From Persicobacter sp. CCB-QB2 (GTDB taxonomy: Bacteria; Bacteroidota; Bacteroidia; Cytophagales; Cyclobacteriaceae), in assembly GCF_001274635.1 (NCBI RefSeq), contig NZ_LBGV01000001.1:3286001-3350000 (forward strand): DNA of 64,000 nt. The letters are read 5' to 3'. Below the pieces are notes generated by a model. That model searched no databases and was not told the DNA's origin. It saw only the letters and a list, made by a program, of their open reading frames with translations. The position numbers and the translations under genes were made by a program. Numbering within the stretch: the stretch's first letter is position 1; each line of letters opens with the position of its first letter. Positions 51,311 to 61,184 of this stretch are shown one piece after another.

Positions 51311-53842
51311 TTATTGATTGACATAGAATATGGCGTTGGCGAGCATTAATTTCCCACCGTACCAAAATGATCGGAAGATGGGATCGTCAGCCATATAGAC
51401 AATCGTGCCAGCTCCAATATTCTCAGTGCCGATAATCAGGCTTTTTTCCAGTGTAGGTTTCGTTCGGTAGCCTACAAATCCGCTAATCCAGCTGTCCATT
51501 CCATCGATGGTGCCCACATTCCAGCCCTTTTCCAGTCTGGCGATGCGTTCTTTACCAATTTTCATGGTGAAATAGTTATCGTCATAACCATAGGATAAAG
51601 GATGATCAGGGTCCAGCTTAACTTTGAATATGGCACCAGGAATGTCATTGGATACCTGATTTCTTAGTCTTTCTCCATAGGATGCATTTTGTTCTTTAAT
51701 AGGGGCGTAATTTTTTTCCTCCTCTTCATTGGCATAGGTTTTTACACTATAACCTTCCTGATCTTTAAAAAGGCGAATCGCATGGCGAATGGCGATCAGT
51801 TTTCCTCCATTGGAAATCCATTGATGTATTTGAGATTTTTGGCTTTCGGATAATGCTCTATAATTTCCATCAGGCAGAATTAAAACATCATGGCTGTTAA
51901 GAGCAGCGGAGTTCAGTCGGTGAATATCAATCCCGGTAAAAGGATAATTGATGTCGAAATCCATATAATGCCATAAGGAACCATAACTGGTACTACTGAT
52001 GCCCTCTCCCCTGACGATGGCCACATTGGGCTGATTGAGGTGACTGATTTTGTCTGAGCCCAGATCTGCTCCCGAGGTAGAGTAGCCGGAAAATAAAGGG
52101 TAAGGAATAACGTCGTACTGACTGCTGATTTGTGCTATGAAATCATCAAATTCGCTTTGCAAATGTCGGTTGGACTGTCGGTTAATGATCACTGACCCCG
52201 GGGAAAAGGTCTTTTCCCCATGTGCAAAGGCCTTTTTGTTGAATTTTACCCGAACATTTTCCTGTAAAAGGGCACTGAGTAATCTGGCTTCTTCTACACT
52301 GTTCCATTCCAGTATGTACCCAACCGGTTTACGCAGGGAATCTTCGACTACCACCTGTTGCTGAGGAATCTCAAAATAGTTGGTGGTATAAATCCTTTCC
52401 GTGGAAGCAAAGGCGGGAATGCCATACACATAGGGTAAACTCCAGGCGGTAATGTCATAAGTCAATGAATCTGACAAATGTGTTTTAGGCTCTAATAGCA
52501 CATTGGCGATTTTTGACTTGGCCTGGTAGGCAGAAATGATGATGTCAGAAGCATCCAGTTTGAAAGTTTCATCCTTCCCGTTCATATAGTTAAAGCCGCG
52601 ATAGGACTTATTGACTAAAGCACGGCCGTATTCAATGCCCTGCTGATCCAGCAGTTTTCGGACTTCCTCCAGGCGGTGAGGGTTGTTCCCGATTTTCAGA
52701 ACATAGCTTTTGTATTTGCTTTTCGGGCTGGTTTTCGCATCCTCAAAATAGGACTTATAGGCTGAGATTAGATCTCGGGAATGTTCAGAGGCTACTTCTA
52801 TGGCCGTCCAGCCCGATTGGTAGTGATGGGCGATGCGATCGCTCAGGGTTAGATTATCTTCACCTTTTCTTTCTACAGTAAGGCCTGCAATTCCGTGACC
52901 TGCCTGTTCCAGCGTCATGCCTATTCCTCCATTAAAAGTGGGGTAAGTATCCCCATAGGCCGGATAAAGTAAATCGAACCATTCTTTGGTGAAATACAGC
53001 CAGCCGTTGGCATCAAAATGCTCGGCATTGGCCTTTCCATATGTGATTTGGAATTCTCGCTGAAAATCCGTGATCGCCTCATGATAAGGCTCCGTAGCCG
53101 GAGCAAAATAGTAAGGAGAATCCGGATACTGTTCATGGAAATCCAGGTGGAGATGCGGCATCCAGTCTAGAAAGAGCTGCACCCTTGCCTGAGATTCTAC
53201 CTGCGTTTGCCATACCCAGTCGCGGTTCAGGTCGTGGTAATAGTGGTTGGATCTACCACCGGGCCAGGGTTCGTGGTGTTCTTCTGCCTCCATATTCGGA
53301 TTGGGGAACATGCCCACGGTGCTGTTATACCAGTTTACATAACGGTCCCGCCCGTCAGGATTCAGACACGGGTCAATGACCACCAAGGTATTGTCTGTCC
53401 AGTCAGCTTTTTGAGCTTCTATTTGTTCTACCAGTCCATAAAGCATTTTCATGGATACTTCTGATGAGGAAGCCTCATTCCCGTGGACATTATAACTCAG
53501 CCACACCGTAACGGTGGAATCGTTGGGAAGTGTCATTCCTTTTTCCAAAAGGGCCATCCGGCGATTATTAGCCCGGTAAAATTCCAGGCTGTCAATTTTA
53601 TTTTTGGCACCCACGAAGGCCACCATCAAAGGGCGTTTCTCTATGGTTTCCCCATAATATTGGAGGGAGATATTTTCCGAATGCTGTGCCATATATTCAA
53701 AATAGGACACAATCTTATGATGTGGGGTAAAATGAGTTCCTAAGGGGTAGCCGAGAAATTCGGCGGGGTTTTTTAATACTTCCTGCGCTTGTAGTCCAAA
53801 ATGGAGGAATATGAAAAAAGCAAAGGCACAGAGTTTTTTCAT
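51311..53842 (-). CDS. Secreted M14-family zinc carboxypeptidase with C-terminal glutamine-amidotransferase-like domain
   Basis: An 843-residue secreted peptidase. Signal peptide KLCAFAFFIFLHFGLQAQ. The M14 domain (about 40-370) has the zinc motif NVHGNEASSSEVSM (HxxE), a further His in LHLDFHEQYP, and the catalytic Glu in MTLEQAGHG. The substrate loop DPCLNPDGRDRYVNWY is also typical. After a linker the C-terminal half (from about 590) looks like a class I glutamine-amidotransferase-like (ThuA/GAT) fold (VLILPDGNYRALSESQKSQI, WISNGGKLIAIRHAI). No T9SS C-terminal domain. It likely degrades peptides outside the cell. The gene is monocistronic. Confidence 0.92.
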   Translation of the reverse strand: MKKLCAFAFFIFLHFGLQAQEVLKNPAEFLGYPLGTHFTPHHKIVSYFEYMAQHSENISLQYYGETIEKRPLMVAFVGAKNKIDSLEFYRANNRRMALLEKGMTLPNDSTVTVWLSYNVHGNEASSSEVSMKMLYGLVEQIEAQKADWTDNTLVVIDPCLNPDGRDRYVNWYNSTVGMFPNPNMEAEEHHEPWPGGRSNHYYHDLNRDWVWQTQVESQARVQLFLDWMPHLHLDFHEQYPDSPYYFAPATEPYHEAITDFQREFQITYGKANAEHFDANGWLYFTKEWFDLLYPAYGDTYPTFNGGIGMTLEQAGHGIAGLTVERKGEDNLTLSDRIAHHYQSGWTAIEVASEHSRDLISAYKSYFEDAKTSPKSKYKSYVLKIGNNPHRLEEVRKLLDQQGIEYGRALVNKSYRGFNYMNGKDETFKLDASDIIISAYQAKSKIANVLLEPKTHLSDSLTYDITAWSLPYVYGIPAFASTERIYTTNYFEIPQQQVVVEDSLRKPVGYILEWNSVEEARLLSALLQENVRVKFNKKAFAHGEKTFSPGSVIINRQSNRHLQSEFDDFIAQISSQYDVIPYPLFSGYSTSGADLGSDKISHLNQPNVAIVRGEGISSTSYGSLWHYMDFDINYPFTGIDIHRLNSAALNSHDVLILPDGNYRALSESQKSQIHQWISNGGKLIAIRHAIRLFKDQEGYSVKTYANEEEEKNYAPIKEQNASYGERLRNQVSNDIPGAIFKVKLDPDHPLSYGYDDNYFTMKIGKERIARLEKGWNVGTIDGMDSWISGFVGYRTKPTLEKSLIIGTENIGAGTIVYMADDPIFRSFWYGGKLMLANAIFYVNQ

Positions 53843-54019
53843 TGGGGAAAATTGTAATAGTTGGATGTAAAAGAGAATTGAAGTCGATTTTATAAAATCC
53901 GGACTTTATTGGTTATACAAAAAAACAGTAAAAACAGCTGTCATTTGAGGTCATAAAAGTACAATTTTAATTGAATCTTTTTACTATTTTCATGTGTAAT
54001 AAACGGATTTATTGAACAT

Positions 54020-54055
54020 AAAAAAAGGGCTTGCCTAAAATGGAAAGCCTTTTTT
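54020..54055 (-). terminator. Terminator downstream of recN
   Basis: AAAAAAGG(G)CTT and AAGCCTTTTTTT arms with one bulged G. It serves recN on the minus strand. Confidence 0.75.
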
Positions 54056-54073
54056 TCAATGGGTTAAATGTTT

Positions 54074-55723
54074 TTACTTAAGTAGCTCTTTGGCGCTTTC
54101 CAAAGCAGAAGCAGATGGTTGATCTCCACCAATCATTTTCGCGATTTCAGAAATTCTTTCTTCATTTGAAAGTTCTTTCATGCGGGAAACTGTCTTTTCT
54201 GCGGAATGGTCTTTGAAAACGAAATAGTGTTTACTTCCTTTAGAGGCAATTTGTGGTAAGTGAGTAATGACCAGCAATTGGTGTCCCTGAGCCATTTGTT
54301 CCATCATTTTGACCATTTTCAAAGCGACCTCTCCGGAAATTCCAGTATCAATTTCATCGAAAATAATGGTAGGAAGTGCCATTTTATCCGCCATCACAAA
54401 CTTGACGGCAAACATTAATCGTGAAAATTCACCACCGGAAGCCACAGATTTTAAAGACTGATGCGGCATGCCTTTATTGGCAGAGAATAGCAGATTGACC
54501 TCATCGGTACCTGTTGGGCTTGGAGCAACGGTTTCTTGCTCAATACGCATACTGGCATTTTCCATTCCTAGTTCCCGTACCAGAGCGGTAATTTCCTCGG
54601 TGAACTGGTCCACAATTTCCAGTCGGCTTTGACTCAATTTAGCGGCCGAAGAAAGCATTTCCTCTTCGGCAACCATCATGGCTTGCTGCGCCATTTCCAA
54701 CTCCTCATCCAGGTTCTCAACCGTACTTACTTTTTGACGAAGCTCTTCATGCAAGGCCATAAGCTCCTCCAGAGAATCCAGCCCGTGTTTCTTTTGTAAG
54801 CGGAAGATTTCACTCAGGCGTTCTCTGGCAATTTCAGCCTCCTGAGGGTTAAAATCTACTTTTTCCTCCTCTGTTTCAAGTTCGCCCTGTATATCTCTTA
54901 GCTCAATGAAACAGCTTTCCAGTCGGTCTTTCAATGCTTCAAAAGCGGGGGAAATTCCAGCCAGTTGACCCAGCCAGTTGCTGGCGGTGGAAAGACGATC
55001 TTCTACATTGCCCTCTCCCCTGCTGAGCATTTCCAGCAAACCGTTCAGCTTGGTTTTAATTTCCTCGGCATTGTCAATCAACTGGACTTGTTCTTCCAGC
55101 TGAGATTGCTCTCCTTCTTCCAGTTGCATTTCTTCCAATTCATTGAACAGGAACTGGTGGTAATCTGCTTCCTGCCTGATTTGAGCTGCGTTACTTTTAA
55201 GTTTTTTATATACGCTTTCTTTCTTTCGAAATGCCCGGTAGGTTAACTCATAAGCGGATTTTAACTCCTGATTTCCGGCAAAAGCATCCAATAATTCCAA
55301 TTGATAGGCATTGGCGCCCAATTGTAGGGTGTCGTGCTGAGAGTGGATGTCGATCAGGATTGCCCCCAGCTGGCGGATTACCTCTAACGTGACCGGGGTG
55401 TCGTTGATAAAGGCACGCGATTTTCCCGCCGGGCTTATTTCCCTTCTCAAAAAGGTTTGCTCGGAATAATCCAGCTCATGCTGTTCGAAAAAAGCCTGTA
55501 ATTGATATTCCTGAATATCAAAAGTCCCCTCAACAATACATTTTTGTTTGGGATCATAGAGCACCTTGGTATCAGCTCTTTTACCAATCAAAAGGCCCAA
55601 AGCCCCCAGCATGATGGATTTACCTGCACCGGTTTCACCGGTTACAATGTTCAGTGCATTGGCCGGTTCAATGGCTAAATGCTGAATCAGGGCGTAATTT
55701 TTTATTAATAAATGCGAAAGCAT
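54074..55723 (-). CDS. recN: DNA repair protein RecN
   Basis: RecN is an SMC-like ATPase that acts early at double-strand breaks. The 549-residue protein begins MLSHLLIKNYALIQHLAIEP. Walker A is GETGAGKSIMLGALGLLIGK near residue 31. A long coiled-coil region fills the middle (about 150-360). The C-terminal signature and Walker B are SVASGGEFSRLMFAVKFVMA and PTIIFDEIDTGISGEVALKM. All motifs are present. It lies 25 bases downstream of the DUF4835 gene and belongs to the same operon. Confidence 0.97.
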   Translation of the reverse strand: MLSHLLIKNYALIQHLAIEPANALNIVTGETGAGKSIMLGALGLLIGKRADTKVLYDPKQKCIVEGTFDIQEYQLQAFFEQHELDYSEQTFLRREISPAGKSRAFINDTPVTLEVIRQLGAILIDIHSQHDTLQLGANAYQLELLDAFAGNQELKSAYELTYRAFRKKESVYKKLKSNAAQIRQEADYHQFLFNELEEMQLEEGEQSQLEEQVQLIDNAEEIKTKLNGLLEMLSRGEGNVEDRLSTASNWLGQLAGISPAFEALKDRLESCFIELRDIQGELETEEEKVDFNPQEAEIARERLSEIFRLQKKHGLDSLEELMALHEELRQKVSTVENLDEELEMAQQAMMVAEEEMLSSAAKLSQSRLEIVDQFTEEITALVRELGMENASMRIEQETVAPSPTGTDEVNLLFSANKGMPHQSLKSVASGGEFSRLMFAVKFVMADKMALPTIIFDEIDTGISGEVALKMVKMMEQMAQGHQLLVITHLPQIASKGSKHYFVFKDHSAEKTVSRMKELSNEERISEIAKMIGGDQPSASALESAKELLK

Positions 55724-55748
55724 GAAAAATCAGTCCTAAGAGAGTGTC

Positions 55749-56651
55749 TTAATTGGATAATATTTTTTTGTAATCGTCGGTTCGGGTAGGGTCTATTTTC
55801 ACCAAAATGTCATGCACCTGTTTGCGTACATTCATGTCCCCTTCTGAGAAAATATTGATGATCTCCTGGTATTTGGTGTCCAGCCAGGTTCTTAATCCTA
55901 AAGCATTGGGCTTAAGGCTTTGAATTTTTTCCAAATTCTCGATGACGCCCAAAATTTTCTTTCTGGCTTCATCCGGATCCGATTCAAAATCGTCCAAAGC
56001 CAGTCGGTGGTAGGTATAATTCCCGGCCCGAAGGTCTCTCATTTGCCCGTTCAGATAGTCATCAATCAAAACGTAGCGGTTAATATTACCATCAAACTGA
56101 TTCCAGCCCGGGCTGTTGTTGGATTGGGCATTGGAAACAATCTGGTTGGCCACATCAAAATAGGTTTGTCCCCCCATCTCCGCAAAAGTGTCGAAATCCG
56201 TACCAATGATGATATTGGCGTAGAAGGATAAAAGGGCCACTATATTGGAGGTGAAGTTGGTCGGGGAATAATCCAAAGGCTGTGATTCGGTGTATTCAAA
56301 TGACCAGTTTTGATCTGCATAGAATAAAAATGGTACCGTCTCATAGGAGGTTCCGTATACCGGCCGCGCTGACTGAATGGAGGCCGTGGCTTTGTAAGTA
56401 CCGATAGAAGGCATCTGCTGCATATTGATCAGGATGCGGCATTTGATTTTTTCTTCGGTCTGGAATCTTTCCTCTGTCCAGCGGGTATCATTCATAAACT
56501 GGGTAAAAGCCCTTTCCATATCCTGGAAAATCCGCTTGTCCTGGGTTTGAATGTTTTCTGCATTTACCACTACCTGGCAATTGAGTTCCTGCGCCCGCAA
56601 TGGTGACAGCAGGGCGGATAGTCCAAGGAGAAGGAGCCAAAATTTATCCAT
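55749..56651 (-). CDS. porD: PorD/DUF4835 protein
   Basis: A 300-residue exported protein. Signal peptide DKFWLLLLGLSALLSPLRAQ, followed by ELNCQVVVNAENIQTQDKRI, the typical start of the mature DUF4835 protein. Other family segments are LLSFYANIIIGTDFDTFAEM and LALDDFESDPDEARKKIL. This family is linked to type IX secretion (PorD) in Bacteroidota, though the role is little defined. The gene overlaps coaBC by 8 bases and precedes recN, an arrangement I recall from other Bacteroidota. Confidence 0.88.
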   Translation of the reverse strand: MDKFWLLLLGLSALLSPLRAQELNCQVVVNAENIQTQDKRIFQDMERAFTQFMNDTRWTEERFQTEEKIKCRILINMQQMPSIGTYKATASIQSARPVYGTSYETVPFLFYADQNWSFEYTESQPLDYSPTNFTSNIVALLSFYANIIIGTDFDTFAEMGGQTYFDVANQIVSNAQSNNSPGWNQFDGNINRYVLIDDYLNGQMRDLRAGNYTYHRLALDDFESDPDEARKKILGVIENLEKIQSLKPNALGLRTWLDTKYQEIINIFSEGDMNVRKQVHDILVKIDPTRTDDYKKILSN

Positions 56652-57867
56652 TGCTCTTGTTAATAATTTGTTCTACAATATCGACAGCCACCTGGGTTTT
56701 GGTCTTCAAGGGGTTTTCCTGAATACTTCCGTCTTTATGTATGAAGGTTACTTTGTTGGTGTCAAAGCCAAAACCGGCCCCTTTATCTTTTAAAGAGTTT
56801 AAAACGATCATGTCGAATTTTTTTCGCTCCAATTTTGATTGAGCATTCTGACTTTCGTTTTCGGTTTCTAAAGCAAAACCAACGATGAACTGACTTGGGA
56901 TTTTTATTTCGCCCAAATTGGCGGCTATATCCGGAGTTTTGACACATTCAATCATCATGGTGTCTCCCTCCTTCTTAATTTTTTCTTCTGATTTTATTTT
57001 TGGGGTATAATCCGCCACAGCTGCCGAGAGCACCGCGATATCGCTTTCCGGAAAAGTTCTGGAGCAAATGTCGTTCATATCCTGAGCGGAAGTCACCTTA
57101 TACACCTCCAGGTTGGGGTGGTGTATTTCCAATGCTGTAGGTCCTGAAACCAAAGTAACGGAGGCGCCTTGTCTTAATAATTCTTCGGCAATGGCATAGC
57201 CCATTTTTCCGGAAGAGTGGTTGCCAATAAAGCGAACAGGATCTATGGCTTCATAAGTGGGGCCGGCCGTTACCAGGCATTGCTTTCCTTTTAGTGGGCG
57301 ATCTGAAGCAAAATATTGTTGTAAAGCGGTTACGATATGTTCCGGTTCGGCCATTCTTCCCTGCCCGATCAATCCGCTGGCTAATTCGCCATGTTCCGCT
57401 TCAATGAACAAATTACCATATGACTGAAGCGTCTGGATATTCTTTAAAGTGCTGGGATGCTGGTACATGTCCAGGTCCATGGCTGGAGCAAACATCACCG
57501 GGCATCGTGCCGAAAGGTAAGTGGCCCCCATTAAATTATCGGCATAACCGTTGGCCATTTGCGATAATGTTTTGGCTGTTGCAGGAGCAACCAACATTAC
57601 ATCCGCCCATAAGCCGAGCTCTACATGGCTGTTCCAAACCCCGTTTTTCAGGTTGGCATATTCACTTAAAACAGCATTGTTCGAAAGGGTCGCCAGCGTA
57701 AGTGGGGTGATAAATGCTTTTGACGCCTCGGTCATGAGCACTTGTACTTCTGCGCCTTCTTTCACCAATAAGCGTACGAGATGAGCAGCTTTATAGGCGG
57801 CAATACTTCCGGTGACGGCTAATAATATTTTCTTCCCTTTCAAAGAGGTCTGTGGGTCTTGCATCAT
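56644..57867 (-). CDS. coaBC: Bifunctional phosphopantothenoylcysteine decarboxylase/phosphopantothenate-cysteine ligase
   Basis: CoaBC makes 4'-phosphopantetheine from phosphopantothenate, cysteine and CTP, in CoA synthesis. The N-terminal flavoprotein CoaC half has TGSIAAYKAAHLVRLL, the catalytic His in WNSHVELGLWADVMLVAPAT, and CPVMFAPAMDLDMY. The CoaB half has TAGPTYEAIDPVRFIGNHSS, the GKMG segment, and VLSAAVADYTPK. The 407-residue length is normal. It overlaps the next gene by 8 bases and shares its pathway with panB in this window. Confidence 0.97.
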   Translation of the reverse strand: MMQDPQTSLKGKKILLAVTGSIAAYKAAHLVRLLVKEGAEVQVLMTEASKAFITPLTLATLSNNAVLSEYANLKNGVWNSHVELGLWADVMLVAPATAKTLSQMANGYADNLMGATYLSARCPVMFAPAMDLDMYQHPSTLKNIQTLQSYGNLFIEAEHGELASGLIGQGRMAEPEHIVTALQQYFASDRPLKGKQCLVTAGPTYEAIDPVRFIGNHSSGKMGYAIAEELLRQGASVTLVSGPTALEIHHPNLEVYKVTSAQDMNDICSRTFPESDIAVLSAAVADYTPKIKSEEKIKKEGDTMMIECVKTPDIAANLGEIKIPSQFIVGFALETENESQNAQSKLERKKFDMIVLNSLKDKGAGFGFDTNKVTFIHKDGSIQENPLKTKTQVAVDIVEQIINKSNG

Positions 57868-57995
57868 TTTCTGATTTTCAACCAGTAGGCTGGTCTCCCG
57901 CTAAACATGTTTTTTAGAAAGGAAAAATACGGCTTTTAAGGGAAAAAAAGAGAGATGAGTAAAATTATTTTGGGGGAAATAACGACAAGCCAAAA

Positions 57996-58026
57996 AAAAG
58001 GCCATCCCGGAAAGAGATGGCCTTTT
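57996..58026 (-). terminator. Terminator between rpoZ and coaBC
   Basis: AAAAGGCCATC/GATGGCCTTTT, perfect 11-bp stem. It separates the bamD-rpoZ pair from coaBC, or permits partial read-through. Confidence 0.88.
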
Positions 58027-58047
58027 GTATTTTACAAGAACAGCGAA

Positions 58048-58359
58048 TTATTCGTCGCCTCTGTAGCGGAATTTCAATTTGCCTTCCAAGAACTCTTCAG
58101 TTGCAATAACTGTTGGTTTAGGCTGGCGCTCATAGAATTTAGAGATCTCAATTTGCTCTCTGTTTTCCATTACTTCCTCTAAGTTGTCAACTGTAGAAGC
58201 AAACTCAGCCAATTTTTGAGTCAACTCCTCCTTCTGACGAGCTGCCAATTGACGGGAACGCTTGCCGATAACCGCAATGGATTTGTATAAGTTTCCGGTT
58301 GGTTCGATCAACTTGTTTAGATCGCGGGTTACAATGCTAGACTTGATAACTTTTTTCAT
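58048..58359 (-). CDS. rpoZ: RNA polymerase omega subunit, Bacteroidota type
   Basis: A 103-residue protein with the omega-family motif IAVIGKRSRQLA (about 29-40) and the Bacteroidota N terminus MKKVIKSSIVTRDLNKLIEP. Omega supports RNA polymerase assembly. The gene overlaps the bamD stop by one base (TAATG), so it is coupled to it. A terminator follows. Confidence 0.9.
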   Translation of the reverse strand: MKKVIKSSIVTRDLNKLIEPTGNLYKSIAVIGKRSRQLAARQKEELTQKLAEFASTVDNLEEVMENREQIEISKFYERQPKPTVIATEEFLEGKLKFRYRGDE

Positions 58360-59180
58360 TACGAGTTTTTATTCTTGGCTATTTTTTCCAATTGGTTTAA
58401 GGAATCTCCGTACAATTTCTCGGCCGACTTCAGATAGGTGCTCTCCGGGTATTTCTCGATAAACCTTTGGTAAATCTCGATGGTCTCGGAAAAGCGATCC
58501 TCCTTCTTCTGGTAGGTACTCTGGGTAGCCAAAGTATGACTCGATTCCAGTCTGAGGAAAGCTAACTCCTCATTATATTTTGAATCCGGGAAATCCTTTC
58601 TGAAATTTTCGAAAGTCACCATGGCGGCTTTCCATTTTCTCAGTAAGTAATATTGCTTAGCAATCAAATATGCTTTGGTTGCTAATTTTTCCTGCAATTC
58701 CCCGATAATTCGGTTTCCCTCCGGTGCATATTCACTATTGGGATATTTGTTCAGAAAACTCTGCAGAGCAGATATGGCTTCTGTTGTACTGCTTTGGTCT
58801 AATTCTTCTCTTGGTGAATCTTTTACAAGGGAGTAAGCAGACATATACATGGCTTCTTCCGCTTTTTCACTTCGAGAGTAGGTTTGGTAGAAAGTTTTAA
58901 AGTAATGGGAGCTCATGGTGTACTGCTTTTGATTGTAACATCCATAAGCGTATTTGAACTGCATATCTTCCGCCTCTTCGGTACCCCGCATGGCTGGCAT
59001 AATTTGTTCAAAAAGGTTATTGGCTTTATACCACTTTTCTCTTTGGTACAAATCCATGGCAACCTGATACTTATATTCGTTGTCCGTAGACTTTTGAGCC
59101 TTTCTATATTCCGTAGCACAACTGCTAATCAATGGCAAAATAAAAAGCCCCAGCAGCAGTTTGACTTTGTTTTTATGCAT
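58359..59180 (-). CDS. bamD: Outer-membrane assembly lipoprotein BamD
   Basis: BamD is the essential TPR lipoprotein partner of BamA in beta-barrel insertion. The 273 residues start MHKNKVKLLLGLFILPLISS, with the Cys at about residue 21. TPR helices follow (ANNLFEQIMPAMRGTEEAED, LAFLRLESSHTLATQSTYQK). Its neighbours rpoZ, coaBC, DUF4835 and recN form a conserved Bacteroidota cluster. Confidence 0.92.
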   Translation of the reverse strand: MHKNKVKLLLGLFILPLISSCATEYRKAQKSTDNEYKYQVAMDLYQREKWYKANNLFEQIMPAMRGTEEAEDMQFKYAYGCYNQKQYTMSSHYFKTFYQTYSRSEKAEEAMYMSAYSLVKDSPREELDQSSTTEAISALQSFLNKYPNSEYAPEGNRIIGELQEKLATKAYLIAKQYYLLRKWKAAMVTFENFRKDFPDSKYNEELAFLRLESSHTLATQSTYQKKEDRFSETIEIYQRFIEKYPESTYLKSAEKLYGDSLNQLEKIAKNKNS

Positions 59181-59317
59181 AAGGGTGCAAATATACTCAG
59201 TATCAATAAATAAGACAAAAGGTAAAGCAATTTATTAAATTAATTACTTTACAGATACTCAAAAGTAGGCAGTAGGATCGGAATATTAAAGAAAAATAAG
59301 TTTGTAAATAGGAAGGA

Positions 59318-60010
59318 TTAACGTTGTACTACGATTTTTCTGGTGGCTTTGCTTTGTCCGTCGACAATGAGACTGTAGAAGTAAACACCTTCTTTATAGT
59401 TGCCAACCTGAATTTTAACCTTGTTATCAAATGGAGAAAGGGCAAACTCACCAATTTGAGTTCCCAAAACATTATGCACCACAATTTTTGCTTCTACAGA
59501 AGAAAACAGTTCGTATTGTAACCAGCCGGAAGTATTGATGGGGTTTGGGTACATGGTCCCTACCTGTAGATGCTCATCCAGGTAAATGTACTGGTCCATG
59601 TCTACAGGAGCCACCGTAAACACTAATTCTTCCTGAATATCCTGATGATTTTGCAAATCGGTAATCTTGATGGTGTAGCGTCTGTCCTCAAGGCCTTCTA
59701 AAAAAGTAAATCGAGCGTTGAGGTCGTCAATTTCTTCCCCAGCTTTCATTTCAATAGTCAGTTTTCCGCTGTCAATAAGTCTTTTACCAAAAAGTACTTC
59801 AGCGTGATCCTTTAACTCAATGGATTGTGATTTCCATTCGACGATGACTTTTACATTGTGATTATAATCATTATATAACACAATGGGGACTTCGAAAGGC
59901 ACTCCCTGGGAGGTGCTCAGGTCTTTTTCCGGCAAGTCCAAAAAAATTCCCTGCCCATAAGTGGCGAAGCAAAAGAAAAGGAAAAAAATGAATAGTAAAT
60001 TGTGTTTCAT
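59318..60010 (-). CDS. T9SS cargo protein with C-terminal sorting domain
   Basis: A 230-residue protein. Signal peptide HNLLFIFFLFFCFATYGQ; an Ig-like beta domain (about 25-140); and a type A T9SS sorting domain at the end, with MYPNPINTSGWLQYELFSS, VHNVLGTQIGEF and GVYFYSLIVDGQSKATRKIV. It is therefore predicted to be secreted and anchored by the type IX system. The function of the body is unknown. Confidence 0.9.
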   Translation of the reverse strand: MKHNLLFIFFLFFCFATYGQGIFLDLPEKDLSTSQGVPFEVPIVLYNDYNHNVKVIVEWKSQSIELKDHAEVLFGKRLIDSGKLTIEMKAGEEIDDLNARFTFLEGLEDRRYTIKITDLQNHQDIQEELVFTVAPVDMDQYIYLDEHLQVGTMYPNPINTSGWLQYELFSSVEAKIVVHNVLGTQIGEFALSPFDNKVKIQVGNYKEGVYFYSLIVDGQSKATRKIVVQR

Positions 60011-60177
60011 GCAGATCGGTTAATACTTTAATTAATATACCACTAAACTCACTAAAATGTTGATCTGTAGGGTTCTATTTATTACGTAATTACCAATTAT
60101 TTATAAACTCTCCATAGATCCGGTGTGAATGTTCGGATTGGATTTAAGAAAACAGGAATTGTCCAATAGATTTATAA

Positions 60178-60220
60178 ATTCTCTCGGAAATCTCAGGAAA
60201 TTCTGTTTTTCCGAGAGAAT
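60178..60220. terminator. Hairpin downstream of the MscS gene
   Basis: ATTCTCTCGGAAA and TTTTCCGAGAGAAT arms, 13-bp stem with a 16-base loop. There is only a short T run, so a weak terminator or RNA-stability element. Confidence 0.6.
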
Positions 60221-60243
60221 GTAATATTTCCTTTATTTGAATA

Positions 60244-61059
60244 TTATGACTGGTGCAAATGAACGTCCATTTGTGGGAACGGAATGTTAATTCCTTCTTT
60301 ATTGAAGGTGTCGTATACTTTTCTGTTCATATCAAAGTATACTGGCCAGTACTTTCCGCTGTCCACCCAGCAACGAACTACGAGATTTACGGAGCTGTCA
60401 GCCATTTGATGGAGTGCGATAAAAGGCTCTGGGGATTTCAGAATTCTTTCGTCAGCTTGTATGAGTTGGGATAATAAATCCTGCGCCTTTTGAATATCAT
60501 CTCCATAGGCAATGCCAAATGTCCAGTCCACCCTTCTTTGAGGTTCTGTACTGTAATTAATCAAAGCATTGTTTGCTATTGGACCATTTGGGATAAAAAT
60601 GGTTTTATTGTCCGGGGTTTTTAAAATGGTCACGAAAATTTGAATACTTTCTACCGATCCGGAATAACCCTGCGCCTCTATGAAATCTCCTACTTTATAG
60701 GGCTTGAAAATGAGGAGCATTACCCCTCCGGCAAAATTTTGAAGCGTTCCGGATAATGCCATACCAATGGCCAGGCCTGCAGCCCCCAAAATGGCGATAA
60801 AAGAGGTCATTTCTACTCCCAAGGTACCAAGAGCGGAGAGCACCACTAAAATTTTGAGGATGGAATTAAAAAGAGAGGTTAAAAATGGTTTCAGCGTTTG
60901 ATCAAGCCCTCTTTTGTCCATGAATTTTCGGAAGGCGGCGGTGAGCACCCCGGTAATCCAAAGCCCAATAATTAAAATGAGAATGGCAACGACTAATTTA
61001 CCGCCGTATTCCACCACGAAGCCCATGGCCTGATCCTGGTATTTGGAAAAATTTTCCAT
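60244..61059 (-). CDS. MscS-family mechanosensitive channel
   Basis: A 271-residue channel. From ATG 61059 it begins MENFSKYQDQAMGFVVEYGG. Three helices follow (about 20-45, 60-85, 90-115), the third being the pore helix, GAAGLAIGMALSGTLQNFAG. The beta domain then has VGDFIEAQGYSGSVESIQIF and IPNGPIANNALINYS, typical of MscS. An in-frame ATG 37 codons upstream exists but would overlap the promoter region, so it is not preferred. It opens under hypo-osmotic stress. The gene is divergent from a small lipoprotein gene. Confidence 0.93.
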   Translation of the reverse strand: MENFSKYQDQAMGFVVEYGGKLVVAILILIIGLWITGVLTAAFRKFMDKRGLDQTLKPFLTSLFNSILKILVVLSALGTLGVEMTSFIAILGAAGLAIGMALSGTLQNFAGGVMLLIFKPYKVGDFIEAQGYSGSVESIQIFVTILKTPDNKTIFIPNGPIANNALINYSTEPQRRVDWTFGIAYGDDIQKAQDLLSQLIQADERILKSPEPFIALHQMADSSVNLVVRCWVDSGKYWPVYFDMNRKVYDTFNKEGINIPFPQMDVHLHQS

Positions 61060-61184
61060 AGAAAAGAAATTAAGTGAGGTTAAGGTGTTGAATATGTGAA
61101 TATTAAAAATTACACATAATATTTGTGTTATTCTAACGAATATTGTTCTCTTAGGATTATTTTTAACCAAAAAAAAGGCAAACG